Of a stretch of 17,306 bases of DNA, positions 1 through 5,798 are shown in pieces. Source of the DNA: Nanobdellota archaeon (GTDB lineage Archaea; Nanobdellota; Nanobdellia; SCGC-AAA011-G17; GW2011-AR17). The stretch lies in contig JASEIA010000023.1 in the NCBI GenBank assembly GCA_030018575.1, positions 1 through 17,306 of the forward strand, given 5' to 3'. A program made the translations under genes and the position numbers. The first letter of the stretch is position 1. Every line of letters begins with the position of its first letter. The notes beneath the pieces were generated by a model. That model saw nothing but the letters and a program-made list of their open reading frames with translations. It was not told the DNA's origin and did no database searches.

Positions 1-11
1 TTTGCGTTTCG

Positions 12-59
12 AATACACTAAAGAAAGCTGAGCGAATTAGCGAAGCTTTCTTGTGTATT
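12..59 (-). terminator. Hairpin downstream of trmY, possible terminator
   Basis: A long inverted repeat: the left arm AATACACTAAAGAAAGCT (12-29) pairs with AGCTTTCTTGTGTATT (44-59), leaving a 2-nt bulge and a 14-nt loop. The loop holds two AGCGAA units. It starts about 30 nt after the trmY stop on the minus strand and has A/T runs on its outer side. It could end or stabilise the 3' end of the pilin-trmY transcript, or serve a convergent gene outside the window. Archaeal terminators are mostly oligo-T tracts, so the terminator role is an inference. Confidence 0.4.
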
Positions 60-90
60 TTAAAAGCAATTCAGCTATTATAAACCTTTC

Positions 91-681
91 TTACTTGAAC
101 CTTCTGTCCAGTTCGTTATGCATAATAAGTATGCAGTGCGCCGCGAAAAGCATCTTCGGCCCAAGGGAAATCCGCTCAGCGCCAAGCCTGTCTAACAATC
201 CTTCAGTGGCCCTTGGCATTCCTATGTAATCGCCGAACACAACAACAATGTCTTCCTTAAGTGCAGCTTCCCTTATGTCTTTTCCTTCATGGTGCAGGTA
301 CACAACCTGCTTTCCGTCTTTTAGCTTTTCTTTCACCAATGCTTCAAAACTTTTTTTCTCAACAAAAAGCCCCTCACAAGCGTCTATCCTTTCTGCCTTT
401 CCCCTTGCTTTAATCAATGCTTTCTTTATGAACTCCCCTATGCTTTTCTCGTCCCATGCCATTCCCTTTATCCTGTCGCCGCAGAAAGTCAATAATTTTG
501 GCGGCTCAGGGCTTCCTTCAAGAACAACGTGGATTATTGTGTCTTTCCTTAATGCGTTTGCAATGTTCAGGGCGTTTGAAACAGAAGCGCAGACAGAATC
601 CATCCTGCCTGCAGCAGGCAAATCATTTGCATTGAAATCCCCTGTCTTTGCAGTCCTTGCGCGTAGAATGAATTCCCTCAT
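91..681 (-). CDS. trmY: tRNA (pseudouridine(54)-N(1))-methyltransferase TrmY
   Basis: This 196-aa protein matches the TrmY (former DUF358) SPOUT methyltransferases by its start MREFILRARTAKTGDF, the internal DLPAAGRMD, and the C-terminal SLGPKMLFAAHCI followed by HNELDRR. The family uses S-adenosylmethionine to methylate N1 of pseudouridine 54 in the T-loop of archaeal tRNAs, in the cytoplasm. I place the start at the ATG at 681, because family members begin at MREF and a longer frame to 717 would overlap the preceding gene. The upstream gene stops at 683-685, so the two cistrons are only one base apart and likely translationally coupled. The weak AGGA motif before the ATG lies inside the upstream gene. 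Linkage of a tRNA modifier to pilin-like genes looks incidental rather than functional. Confidence 0.93.
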   Translation of the reverse strand: MREFILRARTAKTGDFNANDLPAAGRMDSVCASVSNALNIANALRKDTIIHVVLEGSPEPPKLLTFCGDRIKGMAWDEKSIGEFIKKALIKARGKAERIDACEGLFVEKKSFEALVKEKLKDGKQVVYLHHEGKDIREAALKEDIVVVFGDYIGMPRATEGLLDRLGAERISLGPKMLFAAHCILIMHNELDRRFK

Positions 682-682
682 T

Positions 683-2218
683 TTATCCTGTGCCCAAAGG
701 AACAGGTATTTGCACACAGCACTTATACCCTCCGCCGCAAGCAGGGGATGTAAACAGTGAACCTGAAGCCTCTTCCTCGTTTAATCTGCCATCACAAGCG
801 CCTTTGCATTTACCTCCGGCAAGATTCTCGCACAGAGAGCCTGACTTGCAGCAGGCTGGGCGCTCTGCAGGGCACAAGTCTTCTCCAGTAATCTCAGTCT
901 GGCTGCTTGGCTCGCAAGAACCTTTTGTGCATGCCCCTCCTTTTTCAGCGCAGCCTTTGTCAAGCGCCAGACCGCAGCACTTTAATGCCTCGCAGTTTTC
1001 CCCCCTCCTTCCAATTTCATATTCTCCTGTGCTGCACTCTCTCCTGCAAATGCCTGCTGCAGTAATCCCTCCTGTTGTTTCTCTGAAGGAGCAGGCGTTT
1101 CCCTCATCATAGTAGATGCTTATGCTTCCTTCTGGAGCCGGATTGGCTTCTTCTTGCGCAATAAGCTCAAGCACCCTGCAGTAGTTCTTTTCCCGGGGTA
1201 TTGGCCTGTCTTCAACAACAAAATTAACATTCCCTGCTTTTGACTTGTAAAGCATTATTTCGCCGTTTGTGCCATAGCGCCCATTGTCTCCAAACGTAAT
1301 GTAGACATCATCTTCATATCCTTCATCAGGAGCAGGCTGCTTGTCTGTTTTAAATGATGCAACAAGCTTTTCAGTGTCAGTGCTGGGGTAATATACTCCC
1401 ATCAGGTCAGGGCTGATATACATTATTCCCCTAAGGGGGCCGTCATCGTCTGTAAGCCTCATGGTTGTTTTTGAGCCGTCTGAAGAGAATTCTATATTAT
1501 TGTCTGAAGGCAGCTTTGCCAGATCCACTGTTCCGCATATGCAGTCATTCAGATTGTTGTTCTTGCATTCCATATAAGCATCGTATGTGCTGGTGAAAAT
1601 CTCCCTTGCCTTCTGCACTTCCTTTGAAATGCAAGGCGGCTCCTCGCAGATTCCTATTGTCTGCCCCTGCCTTTCAAAGTTTATCTCAAGAGTCGGATTT
1701 TCAGGAACTATGAATGCGCCGTATTCGCAGCTTGCGCCGCCGTAAAACCTCGGGCTTTTGTCCTCGTCATAAACAACGCATTTTGCGCCGCTGCAGAAGT
1801 CCGGGCCTATGATATTCAGCCAATCCCCTACAAGCGGCACATCTTTTGCGGATTCCCCGCAGGCGCACAGGCATGCCCTGCCCCTGCACTGGCTCGGCTT
1901 GTTGATGCGCCACAACTGCGCAAATGTTTCCCCCCCAACGCCTTCGCATGTCCATCTTATACCAGTCCCGCCAAACGTGCCCCTGTCCTTTTCAAAGCTT
2001 ATCAATACATACCCTTTGTCAATATATCCCACAATGTTTCCGGACTGCCCGTCCTCAAGCTCTGAAGTCCTCTCAACAAGCAGGTCGAGCGTCCTCTGCA
2101 TGCCTGTCTGGGACTGCATATAATGGTAAACTGCAATGCCTATCGGCACGACAATTAAAATGAATATAAGAATGCCTATCAGAAAGCTCAATGTTTCAGT
2201 GCTGCCTTTCTTTCTCAT
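683..2218 (-). CDS. Cys-rich pilin-like exported protein (class III signal)
   Basis: I do not recognise a named family. The protein has about 511 aa from the ATG at 2218; upstream ATGs at 2239 and 2233 are alternatives. The N-terminus MRKKGSTETLSFLIG followed by a ~20-residue hydrophobic stretch (ILIFILIVVPIGIAVY) resembles the class III/prepilin signals of the two upstream genes, so it probably sits in the membrane with the bulk outside. The middle is acidic with scattered Cys. The C-terminal ~125 residues hold three Cys modules, at roughly residues 376-415, 423-457 and 463-501. Each has spaced Cys, a GG pair and a closing CC (KCCG, ACCK, KCCV), suggesting disulfide-stapled domains. It is the third gene of the pilin-like cluster, with a 69-nt gap upstream, and runs to within one base of trmY. 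It could be a minor pilin or an adhesin tip; that is inference. Confidence 0.75.
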   Translation of the reverse strand: MRKKGSTETLSFLIGILIFILIVVPIGIAVYHYMQSQTGMQRTLDLLVERTSELEDGQSGNIVGYIDKGYVLISFEKDRGTFGGTGIRWTCEGVGGETFAQLWRINKPSQCRGRACLCACGESAKDVPLVGDWLNIIGPDFCSGAKCVVYDEDKSPRFYGGASCEYGAFIVPENPTLEINFERQGQTIGICEEPPCISKEVQKAREIFTSTYDAYMECKNNNLNDCICGTVDLAKLPSDNNIEFSSDGSKTTMRLTDDDGPLRGIMYISPDLMGVYYPSTDTEKLVASFKTDKQPAPDEGYEDDVYITFGDNGRYGTNGEIMLYKSKAGNVNFVVEDRPIPREKNYCRVLELIAQEEANPAPEGSISIYYDEGNACSFRETTGGITAAGICRRECSTGEYEIGRRGENCEALKCCGLALDKGCAEKGGACTKGSCEPSSQTEITGEDLCPAERPACCKSGSLCENLAGGKCKGACDGRLNEEEASGSLFTSPACGGGYKCCVQIPVPLGTG

Positions 2219-2287
2219 TCTGCTGCACACCATTTTCATTCCGCTTCGCTGCATTCAAGGGTACACTCGCGTTGCTCGCACACCAAT

Positions 2288-2476
2288 TTATGTGCCTGTC
2301 AGCTTTATTTCAGGTTTTGCGCCCCAAACCATCTCGCGCAGGGCCTTCAGCTTTACTGCAAAATCCTCAAAGCCGCCTGTTATTAAGAGTATTGCCACAA
2401 TCAAAACAACAATAAGTATGGCAAGCACTATTATCATGTTGAGGGACAGCTCAACCCCTTTTTTGTTTGTTTTCAT
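2288..2476 (-). CDS. Short class III signal (pilin-like) membrane protein
   Basis: A 62-aa protein beginning MKTNKKGVELSLNMI, then an uninterrupted hydrophobic helix (IIVLAILIVVLIVAILLITGG) and a short amphipathic tail. The KKG-VELSLN segment followed directly by the helix is the archaeal type IV pilin/class III signal pattern, where prepilin peptidase would cut near the Gly. It is a clear paralogue of the next gene upstream (2535-2966): the helices align residue for residue up to the shared TGG. It lacks that protein's Cys-containing head, so it is a minimal pilin-like subunit or a shortened copy. It lies 58 nt downstream of the larger paralogue, after a T-rich tract, so it may be read at a lower level. 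Assembly into a filament is inferred. Confidence 0.75.
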   Translation of the reverse strand: MKTNKKGVELSLNMIIVLAILIVVLIVAILLITGGFEDFAVKLKALREMVWGAKPEIKLTGT

Positions 2477-2512
2477 GCACTTTCAATGGATTAGAGGGTT
2501 AATAAGATTTTC

Positions 2513-2534
2513 TAAGAAAAAGAAAAAAAGAAGA
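2513..2534 (-). terminator. T-rich tract after the major pilin-like gene
   Basis: Directly after the stop codon of the 143-aa pilin-like gene, the minus strand is almost pure pyrimidine with runs of seven and five T. Oligo-T tracts are the usual intrinsic termination signal in archaea. Its place between the first and second pilin-like genes would give strong expression of the first and reduced read-through into the rest. Confidence 0.5.
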
Positions 2535-2966
2535 TTAGGCTTTAGCCTGCCAATTGCAGTCAGCGCCTTTTGCATCGCAGTCTGTCTTTGTATCTGCATC
2601 ACTGCATGTTACTGTCGATGTTACGGATGCCTTTACGCATTCTGAATTGCATGCTAAATCAAATGTGGCGCCCATTTTCGCTATCTCAGGGAAATCAGCG
2701 CACTTGTTGAACCCTGTCTTTACGACAGTATCAGAGAATCCCGGGCTGTTGAACTTGCTCTCATCTTTCATTGTGCAGGCAAACTTGCATGAAGCCACTG
2801 CAAGGCTTCTTTCCTGCTCGCTCATCCTCTGCACTTCCTTCTGCTCTCCAATCAGCTTGCTTGCGCCGCCTGTGAAAAACAGGATTGCAACTATCAGCAC
2901 TACAAGCACGATAGCTGCTATTATAATGAAGTTAAGAGATAACTCCGCGCCTTTTTTACTTGCCAT
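2535..2966 (-). CDS. Pilin-like protein with class III signal peptide
   Basis: A 143-aa protein starting MASKKGAELSLNFII followed by a long hydrophobic helix (IIIAAIVLVVLIVAILFFTGG) and a soluble head with seven or so Cys (CKFAC, NKCADF, LACNSEC, TVTCS, DCDAKGADCNW). The N-terminus is the archaeal pilin/class III type, processed by a PibD/EppA-like peptidase; the helix forms the filament core in that family. The Cys pattern suggests a disulfide-stabilised exposed head. It is first in the cluster, has a strong Shine-Dalgarno (AAGGTGG at 2973-2979) and a good TATA box at 3021-3030, so it is probably the most highly expressed gene of the set. Its paralogue 2288-2476 lacks the head. Whether these form a pilus, an archaellum-like filament or single anchors cannot be told here. 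Confidence 0.8.
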   Translation of the reverse strand: MASKKGAELSLNFIIIAAIVLVVLIVAILFFTGGASKLIGEQKEVQRMSEQERSLAVASCKFACTMKDESKFNSPGFSDTVVKTGFNKCADFPEIAKMGATFDLACNSECVKASVTSTVTCSDADTKTDCDAKGADCNWQAKA

Positions 2967-3020
2967 TATTTACCACCTTCTTTTTGTTTAAAATAGGATA
3001 CTAATTTTAAGGGCAAAACA

Positions 3021-3030
3021 ATATATAAAG
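3021..3030 (-). promoter_or_regulatory. TATA box of the pilin-like operon
   Basis: On the minus strand CTTTATATAT precedes the pilin-like ATG (2966) by about 60 nt, so transcription would start near 3000 with a ~33-nt leader. The leader contains AAGGTGG at 2973-2979, seven bases before the ATG. This is one of the few leadered genes in the window. Confidence 0.6.
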
Positions 3031-3035
3031 CTTTC

Positions 3036-3377
3036 TTAATCTTTAGGCACCGCGATTCTATCCCCAATCTTCAGCTTTAAAAAGCCTGAAGGCGCTTCAA
3101 GCACGTATTTTGCGGGTTTTGGCGCGTTTGCATACCTGCATGGCTTTAATCCTTTTTTTACAGCAACAACCTTCATCCGCTTGTCAAGCCAATAGATGTC
3201 CAGCGTGAAAAGCATAAGAAATGTATGGATTCCGGACAATGCCCTGCTTTCATACGGCAGCTCAATCAAAGCCATTTGCTCTTTTCTCATCATCAACCCG
3301 AAAGCCCTTGAAAGCGCCGTATTGCAGCAACGCGCCTTTCCAATTGCCTTATTGCCTTTCTTTATTGTAATCTGCAT
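3036..3377 (-). CDS. DUF192 family protein
   Basis: A 113-aa protein with the DUF192 layout: an N-terminal strand, NTALSRAFGLMMRKEQMALIELP, a HTFLMLFTLDIYWLDKR core (usual family form: H-T/M-M-x-F-x-I-D-x-x-F-L-D), then VLEAPSGFLKLKIGDRIAV. The function of DUF192 is unknown; many bacterial members are exported, but this one has no signal peptide. I use the ATG at 3377 because family similarity begins at MQITIKK; the open frame continues upstream only into the IS right end. A TATA-like TTTTTATT centred near 3403 lies ~26 bp upstream of this ATG, consistent with a leaderless transcript. The gene ends just before the pilin-like promoter. The IS right end (about 3431) sits ~50 bp upstream of the start and leaves the promoter intact. 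Confidence 0.85.
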   Translation of the reverse strand: MQITIKKGNKAIGKARCCNTALSRAFGLMMRKEQMALIELPYESRALSGIHTFLMLFTLDIYWLDKRMKVVAVKKGLKPCRYANAPKPAKYVLEAPSGFLKLKIGDRIAVPKD

Positions 3378-3436
3378 GATATAATCAATGGATTCGTGAA
3401 TAAAAACCTTTTTACTATACAGATACGCATGAACTA

Positions 3437-3583
3437 CCCCAACCCTAAAGGGTGGGGTTTCCTGTGTCAGCGACAAAAGTTGCCGCCAAAGGCGGTAGAG
3501 CTTTACTCTCAACAGGCGTTGATTCGGGCAGTTCCTGCCCTATCGAGACTATGTCTCGGGGTGCCGAAAATCTCTGATTTTCG
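3437..3583 (-). ncRNA. Candidate omegaRNA/reRNA scaffold at the tnpB 3' end
   Basis: Five stem-loops in a row, all with 3-nt loops, occupy the last ~140 bp of tnpB and the right end: 3565-3583 (CGAAAATC/GATTTTCG), 3544-3558 (CGAGAC/GTCTCG), 3526-3540 (GGGCAG/CTGCCC), 3483-3495 (CCGCC/GGCGG) and 3437-3457 (the right-end hairpin, one bulge). In known IS200/IS605 elements the tnpB 3' end plus right end gives the guide RNA for TnpB, with the guide copied from the flank just past the element. By analogy the guide here would be the ~16-20 nt below 3430. Structure is seen; the RNA role is inferred from the family. Confidence 0.6.
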
Positions 3584-3840
3584 AGCACTATCTCAATTTT
3601 CTTGAGCGTTAAGTTTCTTATCTCCAATGCGGAATTGTAATCTCTTGGCGCAATAAACCCGCAGGGGCAATTATGCTCCCTGTCCCATAACTCTTTATAC
3701 ACTGTTTTCCCGCACTGGCTGCATCTCTGGGTAGTTCCCCTGTAAGGGACAGGCACGAACAGCTTGCCGGCGCTTTCAGCCTTGTAAGCTATAAACTGCC
3801 TGAACTTGCCCCATGATGCATCTTGCTTTGACTTTGCAAA
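3445..3840 (-). pseudogene. tnpB: TnpB, C-terminal fragment (zinc finger and RuvC-III)
   Basis: This is the C-terminal part of TnpB, out of frame with the N-terminal part. From FAKSKQDASWGKFRQF it continues through the helix before the zinc finger, the Cys knuckles CSQCGK and CPCG, and the RuvC-III region APRDYNSALEI that carries the last catalytic Asp. The tail GQELPESTPVE is a common end of archaeal IS1341-type TnpB. A start codon at 3888 exists inside the inserted sequence, so a 147-aa peptide could be made, but 15 of its first residues come from the insertion. Alone it lacks two catalytic acids, so nuclease activity is not expected. It overlaps the candidate omegaRNA. Confidence 0.88.
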
Positions 3841-3843
3841 TAT

Positions 3844-3931
3844 GGATAATTCTGTGGGATATATGATATTTTGAACCGAATTATCCATCAGATAATTCTG
3901 CCAATTTGTAATATAAGTCGCAGAATTATCT
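3844..3931. mobile_element. 88-bp twin-hairpin MITE-like insertion in tnpB
   Basis: Two adjacent hairpins: 3842-3888 (arms ATGGATAATTC/GAATTATCCAT) and 3890-3931 (12-bp perfect arms AGATAATTCTGC/GCAGAATTATCT). The outer ends also match each other as inverted repeats (GATAATTCTGYG). On the minus strand the block is flanked by ATAT at 3932-3935 and ATAT at 3840-3843. Removing the 88 bp plus one ATAT (92 bp) joins the two tnpB pieces in frame to read GLKNDI-FAKSKQ, as expected for an uninterrupted TnpB. No coding capacity, so mobilisation would need a transposase in trans. Confidence 0.75.
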
Positions 3932-4769
3932 ATATATCATTCTTCAGCCCCTTCGGCATATCTTCCATGCCAATTGCATCATAATTGCCCACATAATAAC
4001 GTGACAGCTTGTGCAGGAAATCATTGCGAGTATTTACAATTTTCTCATGCAATCTTGCAACTTTTATTCTCTGCTTACTCCTGTTTTCGCTTCTTTTCTT
4101 TTTCTTTGACAGCTGCCTTTGAAGTTTTGCCAATCGTTCTTTATATTTGTTCAGATGCCTCGGATTTTTAACAGCATTTCCGTCGCTGTCATACACAAGG
4201 TTATCAAGCCCGACATCCAGTCCCACAACTCTTTTTATTTTCTCTATGGGGTTTAGTTCTTTGTCAAGCTCTTCTATAACAAAAGCAAACCATTTGCCCG
4301 ATGATTCTTTTTTCACAGTAACCTGCTTGATTTTTCCTTTTATTTCCCTATGGCATCTGATTGGAATATCTCCGATCTTTGAAAGTGATAATGTCTGGTG
4401 CCTTTTTCCTGTTTTGATTATCTTGAATCCAGACTGGTTGTAAGTGAATGTTTTGAACCAGCCTTTGCCTTTGAAGCGCAAGCTTCCCACTTTCCTGTTC
4501 TTCTTTTTTGTTTGCGTCAGTGCAGCGAGGTTGGAGAATAAGCTATAACACTCATATTGCATTGTCTTTGAATATAATTGCTTGTATCTTTTATCGCAGA
4601 TTTTCATATCAGGAATCGTTCCCTGAATCTGCGCCTTGTCTATCTCTTTCTGCTTGTTGAGCAGACCAAGCAATTCATTATATGTACGCCTGCATAATTC
4701 CAATGTGTTGAGCATTTTTAATTCTGATTCTTTATCAGGGTACAACCTAAATTTGTGTGTTCTGTTCAT
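3930..4769 (-). pseudogene. tnpB: TnpB, N-terminal fragment (RuvC-I and RuvC-II)
   Basis: A 279-aa N-terminal part of an IS200/IS605 TnpB, the RNA-guided nuclease ancestral to Cas12. It opens MNRTHKFRLYPDKES (helix-turn-helix OrfB N-terminal domain), has the WED/REC-like middle, then RuvC-I VVGLDVGLDN with Asp185 and RuvC-II YDAIGMEDMP with Glu269. It stops at a TAG created by the inserted hairpin element just after GLKNDI. The zinc finger and third catalytic Asp are left in the downstream fragment. I use the ATG at 4769 because homology starts there; the frame runs open further upstream only through hairpin DNA. GTATATAAAC at 4791-4800 is a TATA box ~27 bp before this ATG, so the mRNA would be leaderless. 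Confidence 0.9.
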
Positions 4770-4790
4770 ATTACTTTTATGCTTTCCTCG

Positions 4791-4800
4791 GTTTATATAC
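4791..4800 (-). promoter_or_regulatory. TATA box of tnpB
   Basis: GTATATAAAC on the minus strand, centred about 27 bp before the tnpB ATG at 4769. This spacing predicts transcription starting at or next to the A of the ATG. Confidence 0.6.
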
Positions 4801-4855
4801 TCTATGCGTATACTTGTCAAGTGGCAAGTGGTTATGAAACTTATGCCAATTCGCT

Positions 4856-4972
4856 CGAAAATCCGCAAGATTTTCGGCGCCCCGAAAACCTTGTGTTTTC
4901 GTAGGCATTCCGAACTTTTAAATATTCGAAAACCGCGGGTTTTCGGATATCCAAAAATCCGACAGATTTTTG
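4856..4972. repeat. Two inverted 46-bp twin-hairpin units
   Basis: Four small stem-loops with 5-nt loops: 4856-4876 (CGAAAATC/GATTTTCG), 4883-4901 (CGAAAAC/GTTTTCG), 4927-4945 (CGAAAAC/GTTTTCG) and 4952-4972 (CAAAAATC/GATTTTTG). They group as two units of exactly 46 bp (4856-4901, 4927-4972) separated by 25 bp. Unit 2 is a reverse-complement copy of unit 1: an 8-bp-arm hairpin beside a 7-bp-arm hairpin, in opposite order. A further hairpin with the same arms as the first lies at 3565-3583 in the tnpB 3' end. They resemble REP/BIME units; a link to IS200/IS605 transposase recognition is possible but unproven. Confidence 0.75.
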
Positions 4973-5034
4973 AATAAGTCGGGATTTCTTGGCAACGCAA
5001 TCCTTAAAAGCTTCTTTTGCGTTTATAATAATCA

Positions 5035-5508
5035 ATGAAAAAGAGGAAGAACAAGCCTGTTATTGTAAAAAAGGATTATAATCAATTAGCCCTGTCTCTT
5101 TTCAGAAAGCATATAAAAAGGCCATTTCTTCACTTCATTGACAGGACAAGGAAATACTTGATTCTCCTATTTGAATACATAAGAATGAAACGCATACATG
5201 CTGTTGCCAAGATGCATTATGACATGGGCAAAGAGGAATTGGAGCTTGTGAAAAAGCAGGCAAGGAAGGAGGCAGGCAGGGAGATTGTCGATGAGTTTGA
5301 AAAGATGTCAAAAGAGAAAGAGCGCGAAGTAAAGCCCATGACTAAAAAAGCCATTCTATTAAGGGTTTTTATGTTTAAGAGAATCAAGCGAAACCTGCTC
5401 AAGCTGTTTCATCCTGTCAGGATGCTTAAAAAATCAAAAAAGACAAAAACAGTTGCCTACACAAACGGCTGGACAGAGATAAACAAAAAAGGCATTTTCA
5501 GGAAATAA
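5035..5508 (+). CDS. Lysine-rich protein of unknown function
   Basis: A 157-aa very basic protein that I do not recognise. It has Lys/Arg clusters (KKRKNKP, MFKRIKRNLLKLF, MLKKSKKTKT), a central charged helix rich in Glu and Lys (KEELELVKKQARKEAGREIV) that may be a coiled coil, and no convincing signal peptide, although FLHFIDRTRKYLILLFEYI is moderately hydrophobic. The ATG at 5035 is preceded by CTTAAAAG near 5003-5010, about 28 bp upstream, consistent with a leaderless start. It converges on the OB-fold gene and the two overlap by 11 bp at their 3' ends. It is a lone plus-strand gene between the IS region and the replication operon. High charge could mean nucleic-acid binding; that is only a guess. 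Confidence 0.6.
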   Translation: MKKRKNKPVIVKKDYNQLALSLFRKHIKRPFLHFIDRTRKYLILLFEYIRMKRIHAVAKMHYDMGKEELELVKKQARKEAGREIVDEFEKMSKEKEREVKPMTKKAILLRVFMFKRIKRNLLKLFHPVRMLKKSKKTKTVAYTNGWTEINKKGIFRK

Positions 5509-5785
5509 CTTCCAGCTTCCCGAACTTGCCGGCTGTCAGCTGCATTTCTCCCTGGAACTCATTGACATAGCCGTTTGTTATCTTCACTTTGCTTCCTTTC
5601 TTCACAATGTCAATTTCAGTGTTCCACAGCGAAAGCTTAATCTCGCCTGTATCGTCCTTTGCAGTTGCAGTTGCAACCCTGCCGTTATTGCCGAACTTCT
5701 GGAATTCCCTCGGCTCCCCGACTTCAACAACCTCTAGTTCTATCTCGACTTTTCCCATTCTTGGCTTTAAATCGCTTACTTTCAT
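5498..5785 (-). CDS. Single OB-fold ssDNA-binding (RPA/SOSS-B-like) protein
   Basis: A 95-aa protein made of one OB fold: MKVSDLKPRMGKVEIELEV, then the strand with ATAKDDTGEIKLSLWN (the D-x-T-G-x-I-x-L-x-L-W signature of RPA/SOSS-B type OB folds), then IVKKGSKVKITNGYVNEFQGEMQLTAGKFGKLEVI. Such proteins bind single-stranded DNA in replication and repair, or act as parts of RPA. It is the last gene of the rfcS operon: a strong Shine-Dalgarno (GGAGGT) sits between the rfcL stop (5799) and this ATG (13-nt gap). Lacking the zinc finger and extra OB folds of full archaeal RPA, it may be the main SSB of a reduced genome or an accessory to it. RNA binding is an alternative. Confidence 0.85.
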   Translation of the reverse strand: MKVSDLKPRMGKVEIELEVVEVGEPREFQKFGNNGRVATATAKDDTGEIKLSLWNTEIDIVKKGSKVKITNGYVNEFQGEMQLTAGKFGKLEVIS

Positions 5786-5798
5786 TCTAATACCTCCG

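Larger units (their letters stand above)
3431..4840 (-). mobile_element. Degraded IS200/IS605-type (tnpB-only, IS1341-like) element
   Basis: The right end is well defined: the tnpB stop (TAG, 3445-3447) lies inside a GC-rich hairpin (3437-3457), then GTAGTTC, the arrangement typical of IS200/IS605 right ends. The left end is not certain; I place it upstream of the tnpB promoter near 4840, where a small palindrome ACTTGTCAAGT (4812-4822) could be the left-end hairpin. There is no tnpA in the window, so the element would depend on a TnpA elsewhere. The tnpB is broken (see the two fragments and the insertion at 3844-3931). Flanking target repeats are not expected for this family, which moves as single-stranded DNA. 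Confidence 0.8.

Noticed and set aside
682..717. Longer trmY start at 717
   Set aside because: The extra 12 residues overlap the preceding gene, and TrmY proteins begin at MREF, which is at 681.
248..760. 170-aa plus-strand frame opposite trmY
   Set aside because: It overlaps trmY antisense and part of the Cys-rich gene, with no homology; trmY is certain.
3378..3512. N-terminal extension of the DUF192 frame to 3512
   Set aside because: It is only the IS right end read in an open frame; DUF192 similarity starts at 3377.
4856..4972. CRISPR array
   Set aside because: The units are short palindromes in opposite orientations with uneven spacing, without uniform repeats and spacers, and no cas genes are near.
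4770..5000. N-terminal extension of TnpB to 5000
   Set aside because: It reads through palindromic hairpin DNA and gives repeated FG(A/Y)PK-like peptide; TnpB homology and a well-placed TATA box support the ATG at 4769.
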